NCBI GenBank assembly: GCA_963742655.1
Contig: CAVUMM010000005.1
Span: 434,001 to 498,000 of the forward strand
DNA: 64,000 bases
From: JAICLK01 sp963742655
GTDB lineage: Bacteria > Patescibacteriota > Saccharimonadia > Saccharimonadales > UBA4665
Direction of reading: 5' to 3'
Shown here one piece after another: positions 16,209-26,617 of this stretch. The position numbers and the translations under genes were made by a program. The notes beneath the pieces are model-generated. The model was not told the origin of the DNA. It searched no databases and was given only the letters and a program-made list of their open reading frames with translations. Position 1 is the stretch's first letter. Every line of letters begins with the position of its first letter.

Positions 16209-17201
16209 ATGACTTCAGTAAATGTTGGAATGGTAGAAAGCGCCGAGCGAGTGCTTGTGCCCAGCGGCAGAGATTACGGCCCGTGCGTGCAGGCGTTTCA
16301 GGAAGCGTTTGGTATGGAAGTGCCAGGCTTTGCCGAACGCCAGTTGGTGGTGGCTTCTGGCGGCAGAACTTTCGCACGAGTAAAAGGCAAGGACATTCCG
16401 GAATTAGTCGCTGCCGGCAAAGGCGATATCGGATTGACCGGTACTGATGTGTGCCTGGAGAATGTTGATCCGGTTTTGGGCAACACGGTCTACGCCGCGA
16501 TCGGCCCGCCAATGTGTTCTTTTGACCTTTTGGCCGATGCCGACGACACCGGAAGTGTGTGGCGAAAGCTAAAAGGGGACGGCGAACCAGTCGTAGTAGT
16601 GACTGGATTGCCGCGCCTGTTGGGCGGGCTTGCAGTTGAACAGCAGCTTAATTTAGTAGTGGCACCAACCACCGTATCCGGTTCGGTAGAAGCTGCAGTA
16701 CAACTTGGTTGGGCACAGGCAGTGGCCGACATAGTACAAACCGGAACGACGGCCCAAGCAAATGGGCTTGCTAAGGTAACGTCACTCGTCAGTATTGAGC
16801 CCGCAGTTGTCTGGCGCGATCCGAGCAAACGATATATACCAGCGCTGTCGCCGGCTGGGGTTTGCGGCATTGACGCAATGCTGGATAGGCGAAGCGATCA
16901 AATAGGTGATTTGACAATTGATTCCGGAACATTAGATCTGATGCGTGATCCGAATGCGGCGACCAAAAAGTTCGGGTCGGAAGGCGCAGAACTTTTGCAG
17001 GCAGCCATTGAAGGTCCGGCGAGCGCATGCGAATTTGAGACGGCAGACCTGGTGTACGCGGCGCTGGTAGTTGCGCGTAGCCGGCGTAAGCGCGTCAGCC
17101 TCGAAGGCGTATTGCGCGAACTTCTGGTCAGAAATAAAGCAAGCAAACCGAATGGAGACAGCCGTATATCAACGGCTGCGCGGCAAAATTCAATACACTA
17201 A
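16209..17201 (+). CDS. hisG: HisG-HisE fusion: ATP phosphoribosyltransferase with C-terminal PRA-PP hydrolase-like domain
   Basis: Residues 1-215 carry HisG motifs: GDIGLTGTDVCLEN (72-85), TTVSGSVEAAVQLGWAQA (154-171) and ADIVQTGTTAQANGL (173-187), the PRPP-binding loop. Residues 240-310 resemble HisE (phosphoribosyl-ATP pyrophosphohydrolase): KKFGSEGAELLQAA (253-266), EFETADLVYAALVVA (275-289) and SLEGVLRELLVRN. Three of the four acidic metal ligands of the MazG-like core are kept; the first Glu of EExxE is Ser257. HisG and HisE catalyse the first two steps of histidine synthesis; no other his gene is in the window. AGGAG lies 10 nt before ATG 16209. A YerC-like repressor is upstream. Confidence 0.8.
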   Translation: MTSVNVGMVESAERVLVPSGRDYGPCVQAFQEAFGMEVPGFAERQLVVASGGRTFARVKGKDIPELVAAGKGDIGLTGTDVCLENVDPVLGNTVYAAIGPPMCSFDLLADADDTGSVWRKLKGDGEPVVVVTGLPRLLGGLAVEQQLNLVVAPTTVSGSVEAAVQLGWAQAVADIVQTGTTAQANGLAKVTSLVSIEPAVVWRDPSKRYIPALSPAGVCGIDAMLDRRSDQIGDLTIDSGTLDLMRDPNAATKKFGSEGAELLQAAIEGPASACEFETADLVYAALVVARSRRKRVSLEGVLRELLVRNKASKPNGDSRISTAARQNSIH

Positions 17202-17281
17202 GTTTACGCCACGAGTTAGCATTACGGGTAAAATATGGTAACATAATCTCAAATTAACGGTGAGCGGCCGAGGATTACGAC

Positions 17282-17851
17282 ATGCAGAGTCCTGTAGAAT
17301 ATTGCCAAACTCAAATAGGAAGTTTTAAAGACAGATATAGGATGCCAGACGCCCAGAAGCGGCTCGCTATAGAATGGATGGGTTCATTCGCGGGATGTAC
17401 GGCGATTTGGCTCACGGCGCAGCTAATAGTCGGTGGGATGACCGGGCATGACGGCTCATCCCCAAAGCATGTTGATGCTTCGCCGGCCGGCTGCGCCACT
17501 CAGGCTTACCCGCTGGCGCCGCCATATCTCGCGGGCCGGGAACGCTCCGATCCATCACGCGATGGCGCATACAACGTGGGCTCGTGCACGAATATTTACA
17601 ATCCGGTCACACACAAAGTGGCCGGGTTCATTAGCAACTGGCAAACGTTCACAATTATATGCCAGGCTGCAACGGGTGGTCGGTTTGAAGTTTCGGAAAA
17701 CAACCAGGTTGGCGACGTGCAGCTCGGGCCGTATGCGTTGTGGCAGCAAGAGCATGGGGCATACAGCGCCATACCGGTTTGTTCGCGGGCAACTCGCCAA
17801 ACACAGCCTACCCATGCCGTGGCTTCCCTCGCGCCAAGCCCTCAGCCGTAG
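17282..17851 (+). CDS. Membrane-anchored extracytoplasmic protein, unknown
   Basis: The 189-residue product has one helix at about residues 33-53 (MGSFAGCTAIWLTAQLIVGGM) and an external domain with five Cys residues, suitable for two disulphides (GSCTNIYNPVT, IICQAATGG, PVCSRATRQ). The middle, WQTFTIICQAATGGRFEVSENNQV, looks beta-stranded and SH3-like, as in small bacterial wall-binding or amidase-associated domains, but this is only a resemblance. ATG 17282 follows AGGATTACGAC. CATAAT at 17242 would give a 28-nt leader. Confidence 0.6.
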   Translation: MQSPVEYCQTQIGSFKDRYRMPDAQKRLAIEWMGSFAGCTAIWLTAQLIVGGMTGHDGSSPKHVDASPAGCATQAYPLAPPYLAGRERSDPSRDGAYNVGSCTNIYNPVTHKVAGFISNWQTFTIICQAATGGRFEVSENNQVGDVQLGPYALWQQEHGAYSAIPVCSRATRQTQPTHAVASLAPSPQP

Positions 17852-17907
17852 TGAGCAGGTCGTCGACGATTTGTTAGTTGAAGATATATATGTTATAAAA
17901 TTTACTC

Positions 17908-18477
17908 ATGAGTGAGAGTCGGCGAAAAAGTTTGCGTGAAGCAAGACTTAGCCTCTGGTTTCTGGGGAGTACTTTGGTTGGCGGAGCCGGCGGAATGATA
18001 ACCGGCGAGGGCGACAATCCCTTGCGACACATCCTTCCGAATGCCGTTAATTACTTTCAGCATTCGGGAAATATGCTTTGGAGCGGCTTTTTGGGCGCAG
18101 GCGCCCTTATACTGGCTAGGAATTGGGAAGTCGGTCGAGGTGCTGCCTTGCAGTCTGCTCGACGGTTTGCCGGTACGGCAGCTCTCGCAGGCCTCGTCGT
18201 AGGCGGTGCAGCAAATGCGACTATGGAAACTCATATCGGGTATGAAGCAATAGGCAAGCACTTGGGACTGGTTGGCGGAAATACGCCTGATCCGTGGGAC
18301 TTGGTTTGGGGCACTATATACACGTCAATCGTAGCGGCCGGCATGGGTGGGGATCTTCGCAGGTTTGATTTGAACACTATCGAAGGATCCGGAAATACAC
18401 CCGACGCTCCCGTGCCACAACAGCCTACACCATCAGAAATACCTGGCGCGGCAGCAAGGCGTCCGGACGAGCAGTAA
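17908..18477 (+). CDS. Small polytopic membrane protein, unknown
   Basis: The 189-residue protein has three to four Gly/Ala-rich hydrophobic segments (about 13-32, 53-71, 88-108, 131-148) and a Pro-rich hydrophilic C-terminus (DAPVPQQPTPSEIPGAAARRP). No family is recognised. TATAAA (17894-17899) ends 8 nt before ATG 17908, so it is leaderless. It is convergent with the tRNA(CAT) transcription unit, 33 nt downstream. Confidence 0.65.
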   Translation: MSESRRKSLREARLSLWFLGSTLVGGAGGMITGEGDNPLRHILPNAVNYFQHSGNMLWSGFLGAGALILARNWEVGRGAALQSARRFAGTAALAGLVVGGAANATMETHIGYEAIGKHLGLVGGNTPDPWDLVWGTIYTSIVAAGMGGDLRRFDLNTIEGSGNTPDAPVPQQPTPSEIPGAAARRPDEQ

Positions 18478-18510
18478 AGACGCTAGCGAAATTGAATGAT
18501 AAATCAAATT

Positions 18511-18587
18511 TGGTGCCGGTGATAGGATTTGAACCTATGACCCCAGGCTTATGAGTCCTGTGCTCTAACCAACTGAGCTACACCGGC
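18511..18587 (-). tRNA. tRNA with CAT anticodon (elongator Met, or Ile2)
   Basis: The minus strand folds as a cloverleaf: acceptor GCCGGTG/CACCGGC, D arm with AGCTCAGTTGGTTAGAGC, anticodon loop CTCATAA, T arm with GGTTCAAATCC and an encoded CCA (18511-18513). The anticodon is CAU. The base-paired first acceptor pair rules out the usual initiator mismatch. Because tilS, which modifies tRNA-Ile(CAU), is also encoded, an Ile2 identity cannot be excluded. The A31-G39 pair at the base of the anticodon loop is not canonical. Confidence 0.92.
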
Positions 18588-18800
18588 TCGTCAGGGCCTA
18601 CGCAATTGCCTGGTTTTGCCTGACGGCAAAAGCTTCGACTTACGGCTATGCCCTTCCTCTCAAAATTCCAAACAGTCGACTGCGCTCCTTGGTTTGGAAT
18701 TTTGTAAATCGCTCGTCGGCGAAGCCGAGTTTTGCATAACAGCAAAACCAAGCTCGCTGCTCTTTTCCCATAGCGGCGCTTACAGCTTTCCGTCAACGAA
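18588..18800 (-). ncRNA. Structured RNA directly 5' of tRNA(CAT), same type as at 49566
   Basis: Read on the minus strand, this ends exactly at the tRNA 5' base. It shares with the tRNA-Lys leader the blocks GGAAAAGAGC (18759-18768), CCAAGGAGC in a loop, TTTTGAGAGGA, GCATAGC, GTCGAAGCTTTTG and GCGTAGG...GACGA. Its stem CAAAATTCCAAA / TTTGGAATTTTG (18704-18693 with 18672-18661) and hairpin TTTTGCC / GGCAAAA (18631-18614) are perfect, though their bases differ from those in the Lys copy. The 5' limit is a guess from a TTATAT box after the NUDIX gene. No coding frame is supported. Confidence 0.7.
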
Positions 18801-18834
18801 CAAACCGAAATATAACAGATTTTATCCCTGTTGG

Positions 18835-19254
18835 CTAGGCGAATAGTTCGGGATTGGCTTTGCGTAAGTGTTGCCAGCAGGGTTCGAAGAGCGGGGCGGG
18901 GAGCGTTTTGAAGGTGTACCAGCCAATTGCGGTGAGCTTGTTCGGCTCTTTGATTTCCGGCTCATTGGCGGCCCAGTCGGACTCTAGCCAAATGGTTACG
19001 AAGTGCTTGCCTTCAATTTTGAAAACGTCATTCGTGACGGCCAACAGCCGAACATTTTTGATTTCCATGCCGGTTTCTTCGTGGACTTCGCGCGCGCCGC
19101 ATTCTTCCCATGATTCGCCAAAATCCAGCTTGCCGCCCGGAAACGACCACGTGCCGGCGCCGTGCGAGCCTCTGCGTTGCTGCATCAGAAACTTGCCATC
19201 GCGCCAGATAAGCACGCCTATCCCAACGAGCGGTCGGTTATCCATAGCGTTCAT
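18835..19254 (-). CDS. NUDIX hydrolase, MutT-like
   Basis: The 139-residue protein has a complete Nudix box at about residues 36-58: GGKLDFGESWEECGAREVHE with the Glu-Glu that binds metal. The N-terminal PLVGIGVLIWRDGKFLMQQRRGSHGAGTWSFPGG is typical of MutT/ADP-sugar type enzymes. It would hydrolyse nucleoside diphosphate derivatives such as oxidised dNTPs; the substrate is not determinable. Its ATG overlaps the stop of the large upstream gene by an ATGA, so translation is coupled to that gene. Confidence 0.9.
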   Translation of the reverse strand: MNAMDNRPLVGIGVLIWRDGKFLMQQRRGSHGAGTWSFPGGKLDFGESWEECGAREVHEETGMEIKNVRLLAVTNDVFKIEGKHFVTIWLESDWAANEPEIKEPNKLTAIGWYTFKTLPAPLFEPCWQHLRKANPELFA

Positions 19255-22200
19255 TGTAGCGCATCAACCTTTAGTCCGTTGACTACAACGCTATCTTTTT
19301 TGCGGGGAAGTATGCGATGGGCGTAACGCGCGGCCCTTGCGGCGCGGATGCCGTGGTACAGCGTCGTCCGTGTAGATGTGTCAGATTGCCTGAAACGAGC
19401 CTTTCGCAGGTTGGCTTGCGCATGACGGCCATGCAGGTCAGTACGTACCACAAGTTTTTCTGCGATCGGTTCGGACGCAATCGGTACATCGGACTTTTCG
19501 GCTTCGGCTGCGCTTCTGGCTTTGGATCTGGCGATGACCGACCCGACGTCCAGGCTTGCCGCATAATTTTGAGTCTGCGCCAGATCGATAACCGCCTGTA
19601 GCTCAGCCGCATCAATGTGGGCCAAATGTTCAACAACCTTATTTCCTATTTCCGTGCGAGCAGATCGAACGCCGTCACCGATTCTGCGCCGCTGCCATAC
19701 GCCGATGCCAAGTCCGCCCAGCATCAGACCGGCGAGCGCGAACGGTGCCGGCGACCTGGAATGCTCCGGAACGTTTAATTTTGCGCCGTCGAAGAAATAC
19801 TTATATCTGCCAGCGCCTTTGTAGGGAGCCGCATCAAAAATATAACCTCCAGGGTCCACTGTGTATAAATGAAGTGTGTGCGACCAAAGTCCGCGCCTTT
19901 GCAAGGCCGAACCGTCGTTGAGATATCCCGTCACAACATTCAGATCACCGGGGTCGCTCAAAGCTTCGATCGTGTTGGCCAGCGAACATTCAGCCAAACG
20001 GCGCGCCATTTCAGTTCGAACGACCTGCGCCATATCTCGGTCGTGATAAAGCTCACCGGGCTTGAGTGGCTGAAGGTTGTAGCCAAAATTCTTTTGGATA
20101 TATTGCCTGAAGTAAAGTGCATGTTGCTCGTCGGACTGCCGTGCCCAGTCCGGATCAATCGAGGCGAGGTAATTTTCGATGCCGGTGTAGTTTGCGGGAA
20201 AATTCCCTGACGCAACGGTTGGCTTTACGGCGTGGATATAATTGTACGATGGCGCGATCCAGTAGGATAATTGTCCGGGCGGGACGTTGCCGTTTATCTC
20301 AAGTAATTTTGTGCCACCGGGCTGGTCGATTACCCAAACCGGCGCGCTCACTACTTTATTTTTGCTGTTGTGATACGTGTAATTGACGGCAACGATGTCC
20401 GTGCCGTCAAGAATCGGTACTTGGATATATACTACAGCATTTTTATACCCGCGGATTTTCGAATCGAAACGCCCTAGTCCATTCGGCCAGGCAGCATTGC
20501 CATCATATTGCAGCACGTCGTTATACGATATTGGTCCGCTGACCTGTATGTAGTCTGGATAGTGAGAGCCATCGATAGCGGACGGCGGGGCTGCCGGTTT
20601 CGCATCGGTATCGTATAGTCCTTTCCAAACCATATCCTCTGGCACCAAGTGATTTTTGTCCGCATGCAGGTATAGATTATTCGATGTCATCACGGCCCAA
20701 TAACCTTTGGGCGATAGGTCATGTTCCCGCAACTTCCATTCTTCGAAATTCGGCGCCAGGCCGCCCATACCGGGATTGACGCCTGCTTGCCCCAGTGAGC
20801 TCCCTCGCTGAGGTGTCTGGGCATCGTATTGCGGCAATGAATCATCTATGAGGCACGCGTGACAATAGTCGTATCCACCGAAAAGTACGCTGTAGTTATG
20901 TGTCCAATTATTAATATTGTCCCAGACTCTTAGTGCTGGATTTTGGGCATCGACAGCATGATTGACTTTGTCGAGCGGCAGCCCGGTGTAGCTGCCGCCC
21001 AGGCCGCTCGCGGTGGCGATGTCATACTCAACGCTCGTTTCAACGCTGTGCCGATAATTATTGATGCCGTCTTGTGCCCGAATTACGCCGGTTGCCAGTC
21101 CGGCAGCAAGTAATACCGCGGCGCCAACCCGCACAGCTTTATGCATGTCCAGGCTGATTCTCTTTTTTGCTTCGTTGGCGCGCACCAGGTTCAATATTTG
21201 ATCTTGGTACATCGGCTCGTCACTGCCGGTTGCAGCGCCATGTATGTCGTGCGGACGCGCTCTTTTGGGATCATCGAAAATTCGATAAATCAACAGTTCA
21301 ATCGCCGCTTCAGCTCGTGCCGGATCGAGCTGCGGAGTTTTGAGCAATTCGGCAATTGCCGGGTCATCCAAGCGAGTCGCTGCCGCCATGGTCGTTCTGC
21401 CGTCTTGCAGCCCGCCAACAATACGATGCACGGTTTCACCATGTGCCTCGAGCATGGCGGTCACACTGACTTTCTGCGGCACCGGATACGCATGGTCCGG
21501 GTCGTGCAAATGCCGCGGACGTATGTCGGTGTCTTCGAATCGCTGGCGGATTGCTTCGCGCACCCTTAGGTGCAACACGGCATTGCGTTCTTTGGCGGGC
21601 GCATGGCCATTCACTACCATAGCTTGTACGGCGATATGGTTCGGGTTGAGCTCAGCCAATTTGCGCAGCAGTCCATCGAGTGTCGCTTGGTCGGCGGAGG
21701 GTCGGGCATCCATGCAGAGATGGAGCCACTCGTCTGGTGTCGCCTCAAAAACGATGTCGGGTTCATCGTCTGCGTTCTCTGGTTTTGAAAAACGCAGCTT
21801 GTTAACGATGAGCCATTTATAAAACGAGCCATATTCTTTGGTGCCGTCCGGGATCCAGCCACCTACTAAATCCCTGGAAATTATCATGCGGTCAACACCT
21901 GCACTTCGGGCCAGCCGGGCAGTTTGCAGCAAGTTTCCAATGCTGTCACTTGGGTCGTCGGCGTGCTCGTTTGGCCCGTGCCAATGAAGCGCAACCTCGT
22001 GATTGCCGGTCAGCGTCGTATGCCTAGTCCGGTAGAATTCCATTCTCTGGCCGGTTTGCTCCGAAAGCTCGTCGGCTGCATGGAGTCGATTGGAAGCTTT
22101 TGGAAAATCCCAATAGTGGTGCCGCAGCTTGCTGTATGTTTCGATTGCGACGACCGATCCTCCAAACAGTATCCCGGTTGGCACCAGCCATGGATCTACC

Positions 22201-22406
22201 CATACCAATTCGGCCAGAGGAATAATCAGTGCTCCAGTGCGAACTGCCGCGGCCCTGAAAGAGTATTTGCTTAAGGCGTCGGTCGGATCACCATATTTTC
22301 GTACTTCCTCAACATGCGCCGCAAAAGCTTGTTCCGGGCTTACAGGTTCTTGCTCGGCCGTAAGTGCGGCAAGCTCCATTTGATCATCAACCGGCAGTGT
22401 CTCCAT
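19251..22406 (-). CDS. Large membrane protein with transglutaminase-like domain
   Basis: From ATG 22406 the protein has 1,051 residues. Residues 1-420 are largely cytoplasmic around a hydrophobic pair at about 57-90 and lack a known domain. A helix at 428-443 leads to a 440-residue external region; a last helix lies at 888-903, then a basic cytoplasmic tail. Near the end of the external part Cys807 (RLAECSLANTIEALSDPGD), His843 (LWSHTLHLYT) and Asp858 (GYIFDAAPY) match the Cys-His-Asp triad of transglutaminase-like proteases, so peptide cross-linking or cleavage at the surface is likely. A TTG at 22412, 6 nt after GATAAT, is an alternative leaderless start. It is coupled to the NUDIX gene. 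Confidence 0.75.
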   Translation of the reverse strand: METLPVDDQMELAALTAEQEPVSPEQAFAAHVEEVRKYGDPTDALSKYSFRAAAVRTGALIIPLAELVWVDPWLVPTGILFGGSVVAIETYSKLRHHYWDFPKASNRLHAADELSEQTGQRMEFYRTRHTTLTGNHEVALHWHGPNEHADDPSDSIGNLLQTARLARSAGVDRMIISRDLVGGWIPDGTKEYGSFYKWLIVNKLRFSKPENADDEPDIVFEATPDEWLHLCMDARPSADQATLDGLLRKLAELNPNHIAVQAMVVNGHAPAKERNAVLHLRVREAIRQRFEDTDIRPRHLHDPDHAYPVPQKVSVTAMLEAHGETVHRIVGGLQDGRTTMAAATRLDDPAIAELLKTPQLDPARAEAAIELLIYRIFDDPKRARPHDIHGAATGSDEPMYQDQILNLVRANEAKKRISLDMHKAVRVGAAVLLAAGLATGVIRAQDGINNYRHSVETSVEYDIATASGLGGSYTGLPLDKVNHAVDAQNPALRVWDNINNWTHNYSVLFGGYDYCHACLIDDSLPQYDAQTPQRGSSLGQAGVNPGMGGLAPNFEEWKLREHDLSPKGYWAVMTSNNLYLHADKNHLVPEDMVWKGLYDTDAKPAAPPSAIDGSHYPDYIQVSGPISYNDVLQYDGNAAWPNGLGRFDSKIRGYKNAVVYIQVPILDGTDIVAVNYTYHNSKNKVVSAPVWVIDQPGGTKLLEINGNVPPGQLSYWIAPSYNYIHAVKPTVASGNFPANYTGIENYLASIDPDWARQSDEQHALYFRQYIQKNFGYNLQPLKPGELYHDRDMAQVVRTEMARRLAECSLANTIEALSDPGDLNVVTGYLNDGSALQRRGLWSHTLHLYTVDPGGYIFDAAPYKGAGRYKYFFDGAKLNVPEHSRSPAPFALAGLMLGGLGIGVWQRRRIGDGVRSARTEIGNKVVEHLAHIDAAELQAVIDLAQTQNYAASLDVGSVIARSKARSAAEAEKSDVPIASEPIAEKLVVRTDLHGRHAQANLRKARFRQSDTSTRTTLYHGIRAARAARYAHRILPRKKDSVVVNGLKVDALQ

Positions 22407-22531
22407 ATACAAAAGTTTATTATCTCATTAAAATCAATTGTTCCAATGCTACAATCCGGTGGCGGTTCAAACGGGTGTTACCGGATGGTCTTATTGTAGC
22501 TTTCGGTATCGCGATATGTATACAATGAACT

Positions 22532-23443
22532 ATGCCTAGAGCGTCATCGAAAAGTTATGTGGTAGCCGTGTCGGGCGGAGTGGATTCGGTCGTCCTGCTC
22601 GACGTGCTTGTTAAATTGCGATTTGCCAACTCCCATCTGCCAACTCCCAGCTACCAACTCATAGTGGCGCATTTTGACCACGGTATTCGGCCGGATTCAC
22701 AGGCTGACCGGGAATTCGTCCAGCGACTTGCCGGCAAATACGGCCTGCAATTCGTGTTCGATTCGGGTAATTTGGGGGCAAAAGCCAGCGAGGCCGCGGC
22801 CCGCGACGCCCGCTATAGCTTTCTGCGCCGGGTCAAGCAGTCTGCCGGAGCGTCGGCAATCGCGACTGCGCATCACGAGGACGACGTGCTGGAAACCGCC
22901 ATTCTGAATTTGTTGCGCGGCACGGGGCGGCGGGGTTTGAGTTCGCTGCGAAGCACCGACGAAATCTATCGGCCGCTGCTCACCACGCCAAAGGCCAACA
23001 TCATCACCTACGCCCGCAAAAACAATCTGCAATGGCGCGAGGACAGTACCAACGCAGACCCAAAATATTTACGGAATTATATTCGCCACCACCTGCTTTC
23101 GCGGTTTGATGCCGATGCGCGGCGGCGTCTGCGCGAACTGCTTGATTCGGCCGGGCTCACGAATGCCCAACTGGATGATTTGTTAGCCGAACAGCTGGGG
23201 TCGCAGCCGGCTGCCGATGAACTTGATCGGCAATGGTTTATCGGCTTGCCGCACGCGGTGGCGCGTGAAATAATCGCCTCGTGGCTGCGCAACGCAAAAA
23301 TCACTGGATTCGATAAAAAATTAATCGAACGAATTGTCGTTTCGGCTAAAACATACGCCGCCGGCAAGCAGATTGATGTCGACGCCAAGCATATAATTTT
23401 GGTAAAGCCGAAACGTCTGGCACTCTTGAACCGTGAGCGCTAG
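22532..23443 (+). CDS. tilS: tRNA(Ile)-lysidine synthetase
   Basis: The 303-residue protein has the N-type ATP-pyrophosphatase loop SGGVDS (14-19), AHFDHGIRPDSQADREFVQ, ATAHHEDDVLETAILNLLRGTGRRGL and WREDSTNADPKYLRNYIRHHL, all diagnostic of TilS. TilS converts C34 of tRNA-Ile(CAU) to lysidine, making it read AUA. The chain is shorter than in E. coli and lacks its full C-terminal domains, as in many bacteria. Between the first helix and IVAHFDHG an extra stretch FANSHLPTPSYQ is encoded by a repetitive sequence (see findings). TACAAT ends 5 nt before the ATG. Confidence 0.93.
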   Translation: MPRASSKSYVVAVSGGVDSVVLLDVLVKLRFANSHLPTPSYQLIVAHFDHGIRPDSQADREFVQRLAGKYGLQFVFDSGNLGAKASEAAARDARYSFLRRVKQSAGASAIATAHHEDDVLETAILNLLRGTGRRGLSSLRSTDEIYRPLLTTPKANIITYARKNNLQWREDSTNADPKYLRNYIRHHLLSRFDADARRRLRELLDSAGLTNAQLDDLLAEQLGSQPAADELDRQWFIGLPHAVAREIIASWLRNAKITGFDKKLIERIVVSAKTYAAGKQIDVDAKHIILVKPKRLALLNRER

Positions 23444-23478
23444 GCAAAAATAAAGCAGCCCTGTATAATATCGGAAAT

Positions 23479-25347
<1,869 letters not shown>

Positions 25348-25370
25348 ATAGTTAATTACGCAAAATTCAC

Positions 25371-25407
25371 TACAATGATTGTACCAATTTGTATTACAAT
25401 TATTGTA
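25371..25407 (+). promoter_or_regulatory. Two copies of palindrome TACAATNATTGTA over the promoter
   Basis: Perfect 6-bp-arm palindromes lie at 25371-25383 and 25395-25407, starts 24 bp apart. The second contains the TACAAT -10 box and ends on the A of the DUF3800 start codon. Such spacing fits two repressor dimers side by side. No regulator gene is adjacent. Confidence 0.6.
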
Positions 25408-26141
25408 TGGATAGTTCAACAGGACCAAAACCTCGCTCACATGTATTCGGCTACTTAGATGAAACGGGTTTATTGCATTCACCCGCAACTGACAGATTTT
25501 TTGGTCTTGGTTTGGTGGTATTGCAAAATCCGCGCGAATTACATCGTAGAGTTATTCAACTAAAAAATAAGCAGCACTTTTATGAGGAATTTAAATTCAC
25601 GGATATTAATCATAAAAATTTGCCGTTGTATGTAAACTTAATTGACATTATTTTTTCGACTTACAAATTGCGATTCAATTGTTATATTGTCGACAAGACT
25701 AAGGCTAAATCGGGCCACGCAGTACGTAGCTATAACGGCTATGCCGGCTATCTAATTGCGAATGCTATTGACCAACAAGATTCCAGAAGCAGCGAATATA
25801 TTACAGTTTTGGCGGACGATGTATCGACTAATAGTATTGATGATCAATTCGAAAAAATGGTTAGGGAGCGAATACGTCGCGTAACGCGCCGGAATGCACT
25901 ATTCGGAATCTGCAGAGTTGAATCCCATGCAGTTACTGAGATTCAAATTAGTGATGTATTGATTGGGTCGGTCGCGTATGCATACAAGATGTCCGTCGGT
26001 ACAGTTACGGGTAAAACTGCAAAAGCAAAACTCGTAAAACATATTCAGGGTAAATTGAATACATTTTCATTGGCGCAGAACCACAATCTTCATTTGAAAA
26101 ATAGCATAATGTTTTGTGTGACCGAAAAACAGGACAAATAA
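25407..26141 (+). CDS. DUF3800 family protein
   Basis: The 244-residue protein begins with YLDETGLLHSP, matching the DUF3800 N-terminal Asp-Glu motif, and has the internal VLADDVST (second acidic pair) and the late QISDVLIGSVAYAY (Gln-x-x-Asp-x-x-x-Gly), all three conserved acidic positions of the family. The motifs suggest an RNase H-like metal-dependent nuclease fold; DUF3800 genes often sit in defence or mobile regions. TACAAT ends 6 nt before ATG 25407, within a palindrome. The region is richer in A+T than ftsH, pointing to transfer. Confidence 0.8.
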   Translation: MDSSTGPKPRSHVFGYLDETGLLHSPATDRFFGLGLVVLQNPRELHRRVIQLKNKQHFYEEFKFTDINHKNLPLYVNLIDIIFSTYKLRFNCYIVDKTKAKSGHAVRSYNGYAGYLIANAIDQQDSRSSEYITVLADDVSTNSIDDQFEKMVRERIRRVTRRNALFGICRVESHAVTEIQISDVLIGSVAYAYKMSVGTVTGKTAKAKLVKHIQGKLNTFSLAQNHNLHLKNSIMFCVTEKQDK

Positions 26142-26274
26142 AAAAGATGGCGCTTTGGACTCTAGGAGCAACGAGGCTCGTCCACGCATTCCATCCAGCC
26201 CTTACTATATCTGTTAATTAATAATAAGTCAATAATTTTGTCAAGCAAGTCAACTCGATAGCCCCGGTGTTTTA

Positions 26275-26574
26275 CTAGGCCCTATAAGCGCCGGTTAGTT
26301 TGCGTCGTTCGACGTGCACAAAATCTTTTGCCATACGCACCATAATTTTTAGGGGGCTTTCAGTATAGGTGCTGTATGGTTTATCCCGCCAATCACCAAT
26401 GCGATATGGCTTTATGGTCAATCCGTTGGCCTTGGCGATGGCAAGTATTTCAATGTCAAAACCCCAGCCTAGGATGGTGAGCTTTGAAAAGCATAGCTTA
26501 CATGTAGGCTCCCGGAACATCTTGAACCCGCACTGCGTGTCCTCGACCCATATGCCGCTTGCTTTCCAAAATTC
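26275..26574 (-). pseudogene. 3' remnant of a family 2 glycosyltransferase
   Basis: The minus-strand frame reads SGIWVEDTQCGFKMF, then LGWGFDIEILAIAKANGL and SPLKIMVRMAKDFVHVERR, the C-terminal third of a dolichyl-phosphate-mannose-synthase-like GT2 enzyme (the EDTQCGFK motif is characteristic). A TAA immediately precedes the preserved part, and no upstream catalytic region is present, so roughly the first 150-200 residues are missing. It is a decayed or truncated gene between DUF3800 and the HAF-repeat gene. Confidence 0.75.
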
Positions 26575-26617
26575 TTAAGCTTATATTTAAGCTTGTAAGT
26601 AAGTGAGGGGAGAACTT

